Positions 12,870-25,800 of a stretch of DNA of 64,000 bases are shown in pieces (position 1 is the stretch's first letter; each line of letters begins with the position of its first letter). The stretch comes from Deroplatys truncata (lineage: Eukaryota > Arthropoda > Insecta > Mantodea > Mantidae): positions 6,262,001 through 6,326,000 of the forward strand of contig CM060985.1 of the NCBI GenBank assembly GCA_030765065.1. The letters run 5' to 3'. A program made the position numbers and the translations under genes. The notes under the pieces were generated by a model, which was not told the DNA's origin, ran no database searches, and saw only the letters and a program-made list of their open reading frames with translations.

Positions 12870-13555
12870 AAGCTATTTTAAAAAGTCTGATGTGATACAT
12901 TCACATGACTTTCTTACCCTCTATCGTCCATTAGTGGATATGCAAACTAGTCTTACTAAAACTTATTTTTCTATTCTACCACGTCTTAATCGGGATAACT
13001 ATGCGAAACAGCTACATTACGTTATAGAGAACAGCGATAGTCAAATGTTTAACAACTGCACGCTATATGCTGGCCATGACATCGCGAGAAACAAGTGATT
13101 GTTGACACGACTTTAAGAGAATAAGTATTGAGCATTTCGAACGTATACCTATATATCAGAAAGTTGTGTGTGTTTAAGAGATGTGCATTTCTCATGTAGT
13201 ACGTTTTCGTTTATCGCTTAAGGTTTACCAGTTATACAACATTATACCAAATTTCTTCCGAATGAAGACGAGTTCACAGGCTATTCCTAGAAAATTCAAG
13301 ATATGCATTTTATTCGTCATGTAAATATCTTTAATATATGTTATTTTAATCAAAATCGTTAGAGCCATTTTTGAGGAAATAAACAACTTCGAAAAAGTTT
13401 CCATATGAAGGGTGGTTTGTGATGGGGGGGGTTTCTTTAAAAAATTCGTGTCGCATTTTTGGAAGGTACTGAATTTAAATTCCAAATTTGACATTTATCC
13501 AAGATTTTGTTTTTTAGTTATGTCTTCACACACACGGACTTTAGTGTGGGGATTT
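12870..13555 (+). repeat. Family A repeat, forward copy
   Basis: Head TCTGATGTGATACATTCACA at 12,887, then family landmarks through GTGATGGGGGGGGTTTCTTT and CACACACGGAC. 12,590-12,870 before it is AT-rich with nothing recognisable. Confidence 0.65.
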
Positions 13556-13559
13556 GACT

Positions 13560-13830
13560 TTAAATACAAGTTTTGAATAACCAAAAGTATTTTTAGAAAA
13601 ACGTTGAACCGTGCTTTTGTGTGTCTGTGAACAGCATAATTGAAAAACGCAAGTCCGTTAAATACTAAATATGGTTTTTAATTTGAGCGTCCTCCAAGGA
13701 TACGACGCGAAGATTTTCAAGAAAATACCCCCCCCCAAACTGCACTTTAAATGGAAAAAGTCCCTTACTTTAAAACACTATTTTTTTTAAATTACTTGAA
13801 TGCGAATGTTGAATTTTGTGGGAAGCGCTC
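13560..13830 (-). repeat. Family A repeat, reverse fragment
   Basis: Reverse-strand segment with GTGTGTCTGTGAACAGCATA, TACGACGCGAAGATTTTCAA and a C-rich CCCCCCCCAAAC tract. It forms an imperfect inverted pair with the preceding forward copy. Confidence 0.6.
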
Positions 13831-13904
13831 TTGATTCTGATAAACTGTAAATGTACATCTATGGCAACATTAACCATTTCCGAGATATTCCTTGTTATTG
13901 TTTC

Positions 13905-14925
13905 TTATACTTTTGACTTTCTTTACCACGTACATAGTAGGTAGAGAAGATATTGCATTGCACCCAAAAATTCGATACCGAGATTTCACCGGAAATACAT
14001 GTTTTGAGGTCCCCTGAATCCAAATAAGCATTTTTGGAAACATACTAGTATGCGTATCTGTGAACAGCATAACTCAAAAACGAAAAGTCCGATAAATACC
14101 AAACTTGTTATCTAAATTGAGTATCTTCCAAGGATACGACACGAATATTTTCAAGAAAATCCCCCTACAACTACCCTTTACATGGGAAATTTTGATTTTC
14201 TAAAATATGGCTTAAACGATTTTGATTATAATACCATATATTAAAGATATTTACATGAAATATAAAATGTACATCTTCTGGGAATATAGGCACTGCGAAG
14301 TCCTCTTCATTCCCAAGAAATTCTATATAGTGCTGTATAACTGGTAAATGTCAAGCGATTCACTACACACAAATATTTAGTTCTCTTTATTTAAAATAAG
14401 TTGTTTTTGTGGAGTAAGCCGTATTAATGGTTCGAATTTTTCATTACTTGGTCAACATTCAGTTGTTTCTCGCGATGTCATGGCCAGTTGTTAAACATTT
14501 GACTATCGCTGTTCCCTTCAGGCAACCGCAGGTGTGGGTTACAGGAGTGTGCAGTAAATATGGTACAGTTATTTCTTAAAAAGAAAGGTAAGTTGAGGAA
14601 GGATGTACTACCACCTGCTTAGGAAATTGCTCTCAGAAATGACAGCAATGTTAGTTTTAAGTATGTGCTTTCTTTTTAATGCCCCTACAGGGGGGCCACA
14701 TGTCATGAGAAGTTGTCTATATGTGCTGCTTCTGCAAGATTTTAACTCACACGGAGGGGAGCCAGTCCTGCGGTTGCGTCAAGCATTGCTCACCCAGTGT
14801 AATGTAGCTAGTTCTGCAAAGGTTTACTTGCATTAAAACGAAGTAGATAAAGTATACGTTGTATACTCACTAATAAGGGATAGAGGGCAGAGAAAGTAAT
14901 GTGAATGTATCACATCAGATCTTTT
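13905..14925 (-). repeat. Family A repeat, reverse copy carrying an insertion
   Basis: Starts TTGACTTTCTTTACCACG and ends AGAGAAAGTAATGTGAATG, with internal phrases in reverse order. About 14,517-14,790 is foreign sequence splitting the phrases CGCTGTTC and GTGTAATGTAGCT. The insert has no recognised coding content. Confidence 0.65.
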
Positions 14926-16065
14926 AGATGGTCATACAAAGAGCGTGGAGTTTTAAAGCGGTCCGCTTTTTATAAGCTTAGTGTACTGTATTGTGCGTGC
15001 CGGAGTTTGTCGAACGCTCCTTAGAGTCTGCAAGTGAGAGTTTAGAAGGCGTAGCACAACGGTAAACGACTTCACCTCTAAATGGGTGGGTAGAGCAATA
15101 ATGTAATGCTTTAGAAGAATACAATACATCACATTTTTGCACTTCCTTCTGCTCTGTACTGAGCATTGCTTACTTTGAGGTTGTCATGACGAGAATACGA
15201 TAATCTGTTTGTTGTTTCCCTTCTCGTAGAGCAGATACATGCAGAGAGCAGAAGACGCACACAAAACACGTGGAGAGTTGGTTCTTCCTGTACCCGCTAC
15301 TCGCATCATTCATAATCTCCTGGTTTTCACCTGTGACATGGCTTACTTTACCTGCTTCTGCTGCCGTGATCTCGTAGTTGGTGCTCCAGTGGTAAGCTAC
15401 GAGATCTTTCTCTCAGGGCGACAACACCAGTTTAAATTGACTGGGAAATTTACTGGACTGACTCGAATATCATACCTTCCGCATCAAAAGAAACTAGTGG
15501 TGTAACTTGCCGTGAGTCGCTAAAACGCTTACCGGCGAGACCTCTCGCAACAGCCGGGAAATCTTACCCACAGAAGCGCGTCACTAGAATCACACGAGCG
15601 TTACACTGTGGCAGAGTATCTAATGTGTGCGCGAACGAATGTAAGTACCAGAGTCACTGCACGTCTTCATTACTTTTAACTCCGTCTACTTCCTTTCTCC
15701 CCACCAACGTTATTGTCCTGTCCATGTACGTCTCTCAACTGTTACTAGGGAGCTTGCCTAAAATCGGAGAATCTAAGTGCCTTTCTCTTTTCTAGAATTC
15801 TGCCTCTGCAAACGTAGTGAACTTAGGTATAACCTAATTGAATTCACAGAATCTTTAAGCTAATGCGTTCGCTACTTCGTCTGTCGCTAATGACTTTGGT
15901 TAACATGTCTCGCTAATAACCTTTCTCTCGTACAAATCTTTTAATTCAGGTTTATTATATATGGAAATTATTTACTGCAATTACTTCTCTATCTTGCTAT
16001 TATTTCTCTGTTTAATTATTTATATCTTTACCTGTCTGTGTGTGTCAACACACAATTCTATAACG
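14926..16065. other. Mixed non-family A sequence with a perfect short hairpin
   Basis: No confident gene was found. 15,043-15,075 faintly resembles a tRNA A-box region. 15,368-15,377 and 15,397-15,406 form a perfect 10-bp inverted repeat (GATCTCGTAG / CTACGAGATC) with a 19-nt loop. The open frame across the hairpin (15,239-15,505) has no convincing homology. 15,660-16,065 is pyrimidine-rich on the plus strand and otherwise featureless. Confidence 0.4.
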
Positions 16066-16069
16066 AAGT

Positions 16070-16680
16070 GTTCGATAAACACCAAACTTGCTATTTAAAT
16101 TCAGTAGCTCCCAAAGATGCGACAACAAGATTTTCAAGAAAATTCCCCACCCACCCCATAATACCATCCTTTACTGTAATTTTCTTAAAAATGTGATGCA
16201 CTACAATAACGTGGCTTTCTTTAACAGATTGTTCTTACAAAATCTTATTCCTCTATTTACTTCATGTTAATCGGAATGAACATTTGTAGAAATGGTTTTA
16301 TTACATATTTCCTTGTAGGATTACACTACACTGCAGCGATACTCAAATGTTTTAAAGCTGTCGGTATGTGATGGCTTGGAAACTCCGTTCTCTTTGGAGA
16401 ACCAAATAGCTATTTTCCACTAAAGAAAACTATAATTATTGTAAATTGGAACCAATAAGAAGAATACTTCTAAAATCCTTAACTCCACAAAAAAAAAAAA
16501 AATAAACTGTGTGTTTTAACGAGATGTACATTTTTGTCTCTCCCTTGCGGTTTACCAAAATTCATTCTGGATGAAGCCTGTTCCTAGAAAATTCAATATA
16601 TATTTTATTTGCCATATAAATTATTTAAAGATGTGCTAGTTTTCGTCAAAGTAGTCTGACTCATTTTTTGTTGTTAAGTT
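16070..16680. repeat. Family A fragments, reverse then forward
   Basis: 16,070-16,180 carries reverse-strand phrases (AACACCAAACTTGCTATTTA, AGATTTTCAAGAAAATTCCC). 16,190-16,680 carries forward ones (CTAGAAAATTCAATATATAT), with a poly-A tract at 16,489-16,502. 16,681-16,787 is unassigned lead-in to the next array. Confidence 0.5.
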
Positions 16681-16787
16681 TAACGTTCTGTAGCCGGGTA
16701 GGTCATACCGAACGGTGCGTAAAGGAAATGATTGAAACGTACCCTACAGCTTAGCATTCGTCTTCTGAGGATAAGGGAGAACCTCGA

Positions 16788-19700
16788 CCAGGGAGAACCT
16801 CACTGAGTGACTGAGTCTTATGTTTCTGGACGCAGTCATGTGTCACTGAGCGACTGAGTCTTATGTTTCTGGACGCTGTCATGTGTCACTGAGTGACTGA
16901 GTCTTATGTTCCTGGACGCTGTCATGTGTCACTGAGTGACTGAGTCTTATGTTTCTGGACGCTGTCATGTGTCACTGAGTGACTGAGTCTTATGTTTCTG
17001 GACGCTGTCATGTGTCACTGAGTGACTGAGTCTTATGTTCCTGGACGCTGTCATGTACCACTGAGTGACTGAGTCTTATGTTTCTGGACGCTGTCATGTG
17101 TCACTGAGTGACTGAGTCTTATGTTCCTAGACGCTGTCATGTGTCACTGAGTGACTGAGTCTTATGTTCCTAGACGCTGTCATGTACCACTGAGTGACTG
17201 AGTCTTATGTTTCTGGACGCTGTCATGTACCACTGAGTGACTGAGTCTTATGTTCCTGGACGCTGTCATGTGTCACTGAGTGACTGAGTCTTATGTTCCT
17301 AGACGCTGTCATGTGTCACTGAGTGACTGAGTCTTATGTTCCTGGACGCTGTCATGTGTCACTGAGTGACTGAGTCTTATGTTCCTAGACGCTGTCATGT
17401 GTCACTGAGTGACTGAGTCTTATGTTCCTAGACGCTGTCATGTGTCACTGAGTGACTGAGTCTTATGTTCCTAGACGCTGTCATGTGTCACTGAGTGACT
17501 GAGTCTTATGTTCCTGGACGCTGTCATGTGTCACTGAGTGACTGAGTCTTATGTTTCTGGACGCTGTCATGTGTCACTGAGTGACTGAGTCTTATGTTTC
17601 TGGACGCTGTCATGTACCACTGAGTGACTGAGTCTTATGTTCCTAGACGCTGTCATGTGTCACTGAGTGACTGAGTCTTATGTTCCTGGACGCTGTCATG
17701 TGTCACTGAGTGACTGAGTCTTATGTTTCTGGACGCTGTCATGTGTCACTGAGTGACTGAGTCTTATGTTTCTGGACGCTGTCATGTGTCACTGAGTGAC
17801 TGAGTCTTATGTTTCTGGACGCTGTCATGTGTCACTGAGTGACTGAGTCTTATGTTCCTGGACGCTGTCATGTGTCACTGAGTGACTGAGTCTTATGTTT
17901 CTGGACGCTGTCATGTGTCACTGAGTGACTGAGTCTTATGTTTCTGGACGCTGTCATGTACCACTGAGTGACTGAGTCTTATGTTCCTGGACGCTGTCAT
18001 GTGTCACTGAGTGACTGAGTCTTATGTTCCTAGACGCTGTCATGTGTCACTGAGTGACTGAGTCTTATGTTCCTGGACGCTGTCATGTGTCACTGAGTGA
18101 CTGAGTCTTATGTTTCTGGACGCTGTCATGTACCACTGAGTGACTGAGTCTTATGTTCCTAGACGCTGTCATGTGTCACTGAGTGACTGAGTCTTATGTT
18201 CCTGGACGCTGTCATGTGTCACTGAGTGACTGAGTCTTATGTTCCTAGACGCTGTCATGTGTCACTGAGTGACTGAGTCTTATGTTCCTAGACGCTGTCA
18301 TGTACCACTGAGTGACTGAGTCTTATGTTTCTGGACGCTGTCATGTACCACTGAGTGACTGAGTCTTATGTTCCTGGACGCTGTCATGTACCACTGAGTG
18401 ACTGGGTCCCATGTTTCTGGACGCTGTCATGTGTCACTGAGTGACTGAGTCTTATGTTCCTGGACGCTGTCATGTACCACTGAGTGACTGAGTCTTATGT
18501 TCCTGGACGCTGTCATGTACCACTGAGTGACTGAGTCTTATGTTCCTGGACGCTGTCATGTGTCACTGAGTGACTGAGTCTTATGTTCCTGGACGCTGTC
18601 ATGTACCACTGAGTGACTGAGTCTTATGTTCCTGGACGCTGTCATGTACCACTGAGTGACTGAGTCTTATGTTCCTGGACGCTGTCATGTGTCACTGAGT
18701 GACTGAGTCTTATGTTCCTGGACGCTGTCATGTACCACTGAGTGACTGAGTCTTATGTTCCTGGACGCTGTCATGTAGCACTGAGTGACTGGGTCCCATG
18801 TTTCTGGACGCTGTCATGTGTCACTGAGTGACTGAGTCTTATGTTCCTGGACGCTGTCATGTACCACTGAGTGACTGAGTCTTATGTTCCTGGACGCTGT
18901 CATGTACCACTGAGTGACTGAGTCTTATGTTCCTGGACGCTGTCATGTGTCACTGAGTGACTGAGTCTTATGTTCCTGGACGCTGTCATGTACCACTGAG
19001 TGACTGAGTCTTATGTTCCTGGACGCTGTCATGTACCACTGAGTGACTGAGTCTTATGTTCCTGGACGCTGTCATGTACCACTGAGTGACTGAGTCTTAT
19101 GTTCCTGGACGCTGTCATGTACCACTGAGTGACTGAGTCTTATGTTTCTGGACGCTGTCATGTACCACTGAGTGACTGAGTCTTATGTTCCTGGACGCTG
19201 TCATGTGCCACTGAGTGACTGAGTCTTATGTTCCTGGACGCTGTCATGTACCACTGAGTGACTGAGTCTTATGTTCCTGGACGCTGTCATGTACCACTGA
19301 GTGACTGAGTCTTATGTTCCTAGACGCAGTCATGTACCACTGAGTGACTGAGTCTTATGTTCCTGGACGCTGTCATGTACCACTGAGTGACTGAGTCTTA
19401 TGTTTCTGGACGCTGTCATGTACCACTGAGTGACTGAGTCTTATGTTCCTGGACGCTGTCATGTACCACTGAGTGACTGAGTCTTATGTTTCTGGACGCT
19501 GTCATGTGTCACTGAGTGACTGAGTCTTATGTTCCTGGACGCTGTCATGTGTCACTGAGTGACTGAGTCTTATGTTCCTGGACGCTGTCATGTACCACTG
19601 AGTGACTGAGTCTTATGTTCCTGGACGCTGTCATGTACCACTGAGTGACTGGGTCCCATGTTTCTGGACGCTGTCATGTGTCACTGAGTGACTGAGTCTT

Positions 19701-22700
19701 ATGTTCCTGGACGCTGTCATGTACCACTGAGTGACTGAGTCTTATGTTCCTGGACGCTGTCATGTACCACTGAGTGACTGGGTCCCATGTTTCTGGACGC
19801 TGTCATGTGTCACTGAGTGACTGAGTCTTATGTTCCTGGACGCTGTCATGTACCACTGAGTGACTGAGTCTTATGTTCCTGGACGCTGTCATGTGTCACT
19901 GAGTGACTGAGTCTTATGTTCCTGGACGCTGTCATGTACCACTGAGTGACTGAGTCTTATGTTCCTGGACGCTGTCATGTACCACTGAGTGACTGAGTCT
20001 TATGTTCCTGGACGCTGTCATGTACCACTGAGTGACTGAGTCTTATGTTCCTGGACGCTGTCATGTACCACTGAGTGACTGAGTCTTATGTTTCTGGACG
20101 CTGTCATGTACCACTGAGTGACTGAGTCTTATGTTCCTGGACGCTGTCATGTACCACTGAGTGACTGAGTCTTATGTTCCTGGACGCTGTCATGTACCAC
20201 TGAGTGACTGAGTCTTATGTTCCTAGACGCAGTCATGTACCACTGAGTGACTGAGTCTTATGTTCCTGGACGCTGTCATGTACCACTGAGTGACTGAGTC
20301 TTATGTTTCTGGACGCTGTCATGTACCACTGAGTGACTGAGTCTTATGTTCCTGGACGCTGTCATGTACCACTGAGTGACTGAGTCTTATGTTTCTGGAC
20401 GCTGTCATGTGTCACTGAGTGACTGAGTCTTATGTTCCTGGACGCTGTCATGTGTCACTGAGTGACTGAGTCTTATGTTCCTGGACGCTGTCATGTACCA
20501 CTGAGTGACTGAGTCTTATGTTCCTGGACGCTGTCATGTACCACTGAGTGACTGGGTCCCATGTTTCTGGACGCTGTCATGTGTCACTGAGTGACTGAGT
20601 CTTATGTTCCTGGACGCTGTCATGTACCACTGAGTGACTGGGTCCCATGTTTCTGGACGCTGTCATGTGTCACTGAGTGACTGAGTCTTATGTTCCTGGA
20701 CGCTGTCATGTACCACTGAGTGACTGGGTCCCATGTTTCTGGACGCTGTCATGTGTCACTGAGTGACTGGGTCCCATGTTTCTGGACGCTGTCATGTGTC
20801 ACTGAGTGACTGAGTCTTATGTTCCTGGACGCTGTCATGTACCACTGAGTGACTGAGTCTTATGTTTCTGGACGCTGTCATGTACCACTGAGTGACTGAG
20901 TCTTATGTTCCTGGACGCTGTCATGTACCACTGAGTGACTGAGTCTTATGTTTCTGGACGCTGTCATGTACCACTGAGTGACTGAGTCTTATGTTCCTGG
21001 ACGCTGTCATGTGTCACTGAGTGACTGAGTCTTATGTTCCTGGACGCTGTCATGTACCCCTGAGTGACTGAGTCTTATGTTCCTGGACGCTGTCATGTAC
21101 CACTGAGTGACTGGGTCCCATGTTTCTGGACGCTGTCATGTGTCACTGAGTGACTGAGTCTTATGTTCCTAGACGCAGTCATGTACCACTGAGTGACTGA
21201 GTCTTATGTTCCTGGACGCTGTCATGTACCACTGAGTGACTGAGTCTTATGTTCCTGGACGCTGTCATGTACCACTGAGTGACTGAGTCTTATGTTCCTA
21301 GACGCTGTCATGTGTCACTGAGTGACTGAGTCTTATGTTCCTGGACGCTGTCATGTACCACTGAGTGACTGAGTCTTATGTTCCTGGACGCTGTCATGTG
21401 TCACTGAGTGACTGGGTCCCATGTTTCTGAACGCTGTCATGTGTTACTGAGCGACTGAGGCCCATGTTTCTGAACGCTGTCATGTGTCACTGAGCGACTG
21501 GGTCCCATGTTTCTGAACGCTGTCATGTGTTACTGAGCGACTGAGGCCCATGTTTCTGAACGCTGTCATGTGTCACTGAGTGACTGGGTCCCATGTTTCT
21601 GAACGCTGTCATGTGTTACTGAGCGACTGAGGCCCATGTTTCTGGACGCTGTCATGTGTCACTGAGTGACTGGGTCCCATGTTTCTGAACGCTGTCATGT
21701 GTTACTGAGCGACTGAGGCCCATGTTTCTGAACGCTGTCATGTGTCACTGAGTGACTGGGTCCCATGTTTCTGAACGCTGTCATGTGTCACTGAGCGACT
21801 GAGGCCCATGTTTCTGAACGCTGTCATGTGTCACTGAGCGACTGGGTCCTGTGTTCTTGGACGCTGTCATATACCACTGAGTGACTGAGTTCTATGTTCA
21901 TGGACGCTGCCATGTGTCACTAAGCGACTGGGTCTCATGAACCTGGACGCTGTCATGCGTCACTGAGCGACTGGGTCCCGTGTGCCTGCACGTAGTCATG
22001 TGTCACTGAGCGACTGGGTCCCGTGTGCCTGGACGCTGTCATGTGTCACTGAGCGACTGGTTCCGTGTTCCTAGACGCTGTCATGTATCACTGAGTGACT
22101 AAGTCCCATGTTCCTGGACGTAGTCATGTGTCACTGAATGACTGGTTGTCATGTTCCTGGACGATGTCATGCGTCACTGAGCGACTGGGTCCCGTGTGCC
22201 TGCACGTAGTCATGTGTCACTGAGCGAATGGGTCCCGTGTGCCTGGACGCTGTCATGTGTCACTGAGCAAGTGGTTCCTGTGTTCCTAGACGCTGTCATG
22301 TATCACTGAGTGACTAAGTCCCATGTTCCTGGACGTAGTCATGTGTCACTGAGTGACTGGGTGTCATGTTCCTGGACGCAGTCATGTGTCACCGAGTGAC
22401 TGGGCCCTATGTTCCTGGACGTTACCATGTGTCACCGAGCAACTAGGTCCTGTGTTCCTGGACGTAGTCATGTGTCACCGAGCAACTAGGTCCTGTGTTC
22501 CTGGGCGTTATCATGTGTCAACGAGCAACTAGGCCCTATGTTCCTGGACGTAGTTATGTGTCACCGAGCAACTAGGTCCTGTGTTCCTGGACGCAGTCAT
22601 GAGTCACCGAGCGTCTGCATCCTGTGTTCCTGGACGTAGTCATGTGTCAGTAAGCGACTGGGTCCTGTGTTCCTGGACGCAGTCATGTGTCACCGAGCGA

Positions 22701-23110
22701 CTGGGTCCTGTGTTCCTGGACGTAGTCATGTGTCACCGAGCAACTAGGTCCCGTGTTTCTGGACGCAGTCATGAGTCACCGAGCGACTGGGTCCTGTGTT
22801 CCTGGACGCAGTCATGAGTCACCGAGCGACTGGGCCCTGTGTTCCTGGACGTAGTCATGTGTCACCGAGCGACTGGGTCCTGCGTTCCTGGACGTAGTCA
22901 TGTGTCACCGAGCAACTAGGTCCTGTGTTCCTGGACGTAGTCATGTGTCACCGAGCAACTAGGTCCCGTGTTCCTGGATGTAGTCATGTGTCACCGAGCT
23001 ACTGGGTCCTGTGTTCCTGGACGTACTCATGTGTTACTGAGCGACTGGGTCCTGTGTTCCTGGACGCAGTCATATATCACCGAGCAACTAGGTCGCGTGT
23101 TCCTGGTTGC
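16788..23110. repeat. 43-bp minisatellite array (about 147 units)
   Basis: Tandem 43-bp units built from GTCACTGAGTGACTGAGTCT, TATGTTCCTGGACGCTGTCA and TGT. Units alternate between TGTGTCACTG and TGTACCACTG variants. 16,800-21,400 is very homogeneous. From ~21,420 the units diverge progressively (GAGCGACTGGGTCC, GACGTAGTCATG), as expected at an array edge. A marker variant GACTGGGTCCCATG recurs at 18,404 and 18,791, a spacing of 387 bp or exactly nine units, so local higher-order units exist. Reading frames at 22,581-23,297 are repeat artefacts. Confidence 0.98.
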
Positions 23111-23400
23111 CGGCAGTAAACGGACCGACCCTTCAGAGCGCGTTCCCCGGTCTACCTGTCCGACTGTTGGGTCGCCTCATCTGGAAACTGTAGGAACCTT
23201 GTCATTGCAGTGCCGTCAGTCTAGTTCTGCTCATCTGCTCCGTCCCTCCCGGGGGTGTTTGCTTGTGAGGCAATGGTACAATATCCTTAACGGCTAGCTC
23301 CGATAGACATTCTGTTGATATGCTCATGGTGTTGGAGAGAGTACGGTAAAGGTTAATTTGCCGTACTGGTTTGGGGACAGAAAAACATGAAACTGCAGGT
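23111..23400. other. GC-rich single-copy segment, unidentified
   Basis: A GC-rich stretch of about 180 bp directly after the minisatellite, then ordinary sequence. There are open frames on both strands but no domain, splice or SINE signature that I can defend. Confidence 0.35.
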
Positions 23401-23409
23401 AGTATGAAA

Positions 23410-24000
23410 CAAAGATGTTTACATGACAAATAAAATGTATATCTGGAAGCCCTTTGTGTATAATCTTGTATAACTGGTTAAGCGATACACAAAAAAATGT
23501 AGAATCTTAAAATTAACTTGTTTGCATCGACCGTTTATGAAGTATACGTTATTAATGGTTCGAACTGTTCAATACTTTGTCATTCTTTTAAAGTCCTGTC
23601 AACATTCAGTTGTTTCTCACGATGTCATGAAACGGTATGGAAGGCCAGCATATAGCGTCCGTTGTTAAACATTTGCTATCGCTGTTCTCTTTGTATCTAT
23701 AACGAAATGTGTAATGTAGCTGTTTCTGTAAAGGTTTATCTCGATTAAAATGAAACATAGAAAAATAAAGGTTCGTAAGAATATGTTGTATACCCGCTAA
23801 TAAGCAATAGAGGGTAGAGAAAGTCTTGTGAATGTAATACCTCAGATTTATGTAGTTTTGCTATTCACACGCTGCGCGGACGTGTTTCTAAAACAGCCAT
23901 TTGTATTCTAGGTGTTTCAAAACATATACTTTGTTGTAATTTGGATATCGAATGTTTGGGTGCAGTTCATTGCTTCGTTTACTTACCAGAGAAAGTAATA
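23410..24000. repeat. Family A repeat, reverse copy then forward tail
   Basis: 23,420-23,870 reads in reverse orientation (ATAACTGGTTAAGCGATACA, ending AGAGGGTAGAGAAAGTCTTG). 23,860-24,000 carries a decayed forward tail (GGATATCGAATGTTTGGGTG, CAGAGAAAGTAATATG). Confidence 0.6.
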
Positions 24001-24454
24001 TGACATAAGCCGCGTATATTTCAACAGAAGCTGTAAGTATATTAAGGTTTAAGAAAATAGAAGACGTAGTGTAAAGAAAAGTGACATAACCACCGTATAT
24101 AATACAAAACATTTTAAAAACTCTCCGCAAGAAAGTTTTGTTAATAAAGAACAGCGTATGTTAAGCAATTGTATCCAGTGTAAGTTCAGAAACTGAACAA
24201 CTGATATTTATGTTAGCAAGTGAGAGGATTATTTCTGCCGATGTTCACAGACCACGTGCTATTTCCTCTTGGTGACCAGCTTCAGTACTATTTAGTTGTT
24301 AGGGGTTTCTGTGTTGTCGTTATGTTATTAAATAACAATGGGATCAAACGTTATCTTGTGAGGTTATCTAAACATTACTCGACCATTTGTGTAGGTGAAA
24401 CAAGCTTAAATATTAGTGGGGGGGAGTTGACGAGTTCGTCTGCCCTAACAGAGC
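24001..24454. other. Anonymous flank left of the 7-kb element
   Basis: AT-rich, no repeat family recognised and no supported coding sequence. It ends at the target-site duplication TACCGC. Confidence 0.4.
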
Positions 24455-24460
24455 TACCGC
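24455..24460. repeat. Target-site duplication, left copy (TACCGC)
   Basis: TACCGC lies immediately outside the first base of the inverted repeat and is found again directly after the right end at 31,511-31,516. Neither neighbouring base extends the match, so the duplication is exactly 6 bp. Confidence 0.8.
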
Positions 24461-25489
24461 AGTAGAAATAATAGGGCGTCTTGACCACAAAGAGATACCG
24501 ACAACTGATAAGATGTAATCGATATCGTTTGTTCTGTGTTGCCGCATCCCGCCGGTTCCCTTTGAGGTCTTAGATACCGCCTGGTCGCGCGTGCCGCTAG
24601 CCCCACCCCCTCTCTTTGTGCGCTTACCTAATGCCGACTGTTTCTGTGTCGTCATGTCCTAGCCCCCCTCTCCCCTGGTGTCTGGTCGCGTGCCGTTGGC
24701 CCCCGCGCCCCTGTGGATAGTTGGGAGAGTGTGTATTGTTCCTATACGCTGGCAACGTCAACCCGCTCTCATAGCGTCCTGTCTTGAGGTGTGCGGTACG
24801 GAATGGTTTTCTCGATGCCTGCCGCCCTTCGGCAAATCGTTTGAGTACATAATTGTGTCAATCAATTATGTAATGTTCGTCCATGCATAAAACATTGAAA
24901 AAAGAATAGGCATTTTATGACTACTAATGCCCGCACATTGCATATCTAATGAAACGATTCTCCTCGAGCAATTAAGTTTTTTGATTAATTGTATATGAAT
25001 TGACTCGCGCGCAACTGGTCGTCATCGTATATGTGTGTTAGCGTATGTATAACTAGCACGCTCACGGGAACAGTCCGTCATGTAATGAAAAACCCGGCAG
25101 CCGACTTCTGTCTGGTAATAACGGTAATGTCCATGTATACACTCATTAGCGGACAACGGTAGACGTTTCCACCTCATTAAACATATTAAGAGACTTGAAG
25201 AATGCATACTGGGTCCTGTATACAGTCATTAGCGGACAATGGCAGTAATTGGTTTCCTAAGTGCTCTGAAAAACCCCAGACCCTCAATGTAAATACCTTT
25301 TAGCGATACAATAGATGTTCTTAATGATTAGCTTGAAAGGCTTCCTAATTGCTTGGCGTAGAATTTCCATCACAAACTGTGGAAAAACCCCCGGCCTAGA
25401 CATGTTTAAGCTTACTACAACAATTTTTTTCCCTGATAATATAAATTCTATATGATTGCGAATAAAGTATTCAGAATTCAACTTAAGAA

Positions 25490-25745
25490 ATATTACATAC
25501 GGTATTAAAAATAAATAAGCGTCTCATTGATTGGTGAATACTACATATGTTATTAAAAAATAAAATAAATACGCATAACATTATAGTTAAATATTATAAA
25601 TGTTATTAAAAATAAATGATTCGGTTAACATTATAGGTGAATATTACATATATTAAAAAATAAATAAATACGGTTAACATTACAGTTAAATATTACATAC
25701 GTTATTAAAAATAAATAATGGTCTCACTGATCGATGAATAAAATT
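25490..25745. repeat. AT-rich degenerate tandem repeat inside the left inverted repeat
   Basis: About five imperfect units of 50-60 bp containing ATATTACATA, GTTATTAAAAATAAATA and GGTTAACATTATAG. The same block appears in reverse orientation in the right arm (~29,830-30,086). Confidence 0.75.
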
Positions 25746-25800
25746 AAATATTTTTTTATTAATTAATTGTATATGAATTGACTTGCGCATTTTGGTTATT

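Noticed and set aside
15239-15505. Possible integrin-alpha-like exon because of a DLVVGAP string and splice-like borders
   Set aside because: Only seven residues match, the rest of the repeat blade and calcium loop are absent, and a perfect DNA hairpin overlaps the string and explains its unusual composition.
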